Source: Algimonas porphyrae
GTDB lineage: Bacteria; Pseudomonadota; Alphaproteobacteria; Caulobacterales; Maricaulaceae
Assembly (NCBI RefSeq): GCF_041429795.1
Contig: NZ_CP163424.1
Span: 870,001 to 934,000 of the forward strand
DNA length: 64,000 nt
Direction: 5' to 3'
The translations under genes were made by a program, and so were the position numbers. This document shows, piece by piece, positions 63,915-64,000 of this stretch; position 1 is the first letter of the stretch, and each line of letters starts with the position of its first letter. The notes under the pieces are model-generated. The model saw only the letters and a list, made by a program, of their open reading frames with translations. It searched no databases and had not been told where the DNA came from.

Positions 63915-64000
63915 TCTGTCCGTAGCTTTGGGGGTATGGGCTTTGCCTGACGATAACCGGGCCGGGCCTTATGTAGGGCGTCCCCGTGCGCAATGGCATT

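Noticed and set aside
63778-63999. 73-codon minus-strand frame at the window end, Gln/Thr/Pro-rich
   Set aside because: It overlaps the Nudix gene, and its repeat (THYRTQ) is the mirror of the Nudix tail repeat. A gene entering from beyond base 64000 cannot be excluded, but nothing supports it here.

Overview
The window is about 64 kb of a high-GC alphaproteobacterial chromosome. The evidence for the group is a gcrA cell-cycle regulator, a petABC cytochrome bc1 operon, a DUF4167 gene beside prmC, and the linked set grxC, nitrilase and DUF1178. A marine Caulobacterales/Maricaulales-type organism fits best, but that is inference. Nearly all genes are intact and there is no transposon, prophage or CRISPR array.

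Layout. Bases 1-4340 hold the end of an rRNA operon (23S missing its 5' end, 5S, terminator), a low-GC orphan membrane-protein gene, and tRNA-fMet with its own promoter and terminator. Bases 4.4-17.2 kb carry an endonuclease III-like gene, argF, a gamma-glutamyltranspeptidase lipoprotein, an orphan sensor kinase, gcrA, an ABC-2 permease, argD, a HAD-MaoC-ribF run and a POT peptide transporter. Bases 17.4-23.0 kb, on the minus strand, carry DUF937 and DUF2891 proteins and an overlapping unit trmL, YciB-like, hemF, alpha/beta hydrolase. Bases 23.2-27.5 kb carry petABC and a CHASE3 HWE-type histidine kinase.

Bases 27.5-29.6 kb and 51.9-57.1 kb are two halves of one catabolic regulon for homoprotocatechuate (3,4-dihydroxyphenylacetate) meta-cleavage. 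The first half is hpaH plus a two-component LigA/LigB-type extradiol dioxygenase. The second is hpaF, hpaE, a DUF1579-like secreted protein and a succinate-semialdehyde dehydrogenase, divergent from hpaG and the MarR regulator hpaR. The same 21-base element, a TTAACATGTTAA palindrome plus GTAATTTCA, lies in the same orientation before hpaH and before hpaG. It is the likely HpaR operator. The hpaI aldolase is not in the window.

Bases 30.4-41.7 kb are mostly core functions: DUF4167, prmC, a thioredoxin lipoprotein, a hydrolase, a GT4 glycosyltransferase, infC (which appears to start with AUC), a MarR-CPBP pair with its own palindrome, rpmI-rplT, a gluzincin-type protease-like protein, ffh and rpsP. 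Bases 41.8-48.2 kb hold a nitroreductase, a CoA-transferase/enoyl-CoA hydratase unit, and an envelope-stress-like operon (PspA, YiaA, sterol-desaturase-type hydroxylase). That operon is divergent from a TetR gene, with three TGAAC-N3-GTTCA operators between them; this is the best candidate for a little-described regulated system here. Bases 48.2-51.9 kb carry folate, methyltransferase, comF, grxC, nitrilase and DUF1178 genes. The last 7 kb has a small disordered protein, a TonB-like protein, polA, a structured intergenic element with a possible 43-residue ORF, msrA, an N-formylglutamate amidohydrolase, tRNA-Ser(GGA) and a Nudix hydrolase.

All functions were assigned by reading motifs and lengths; no search was run.
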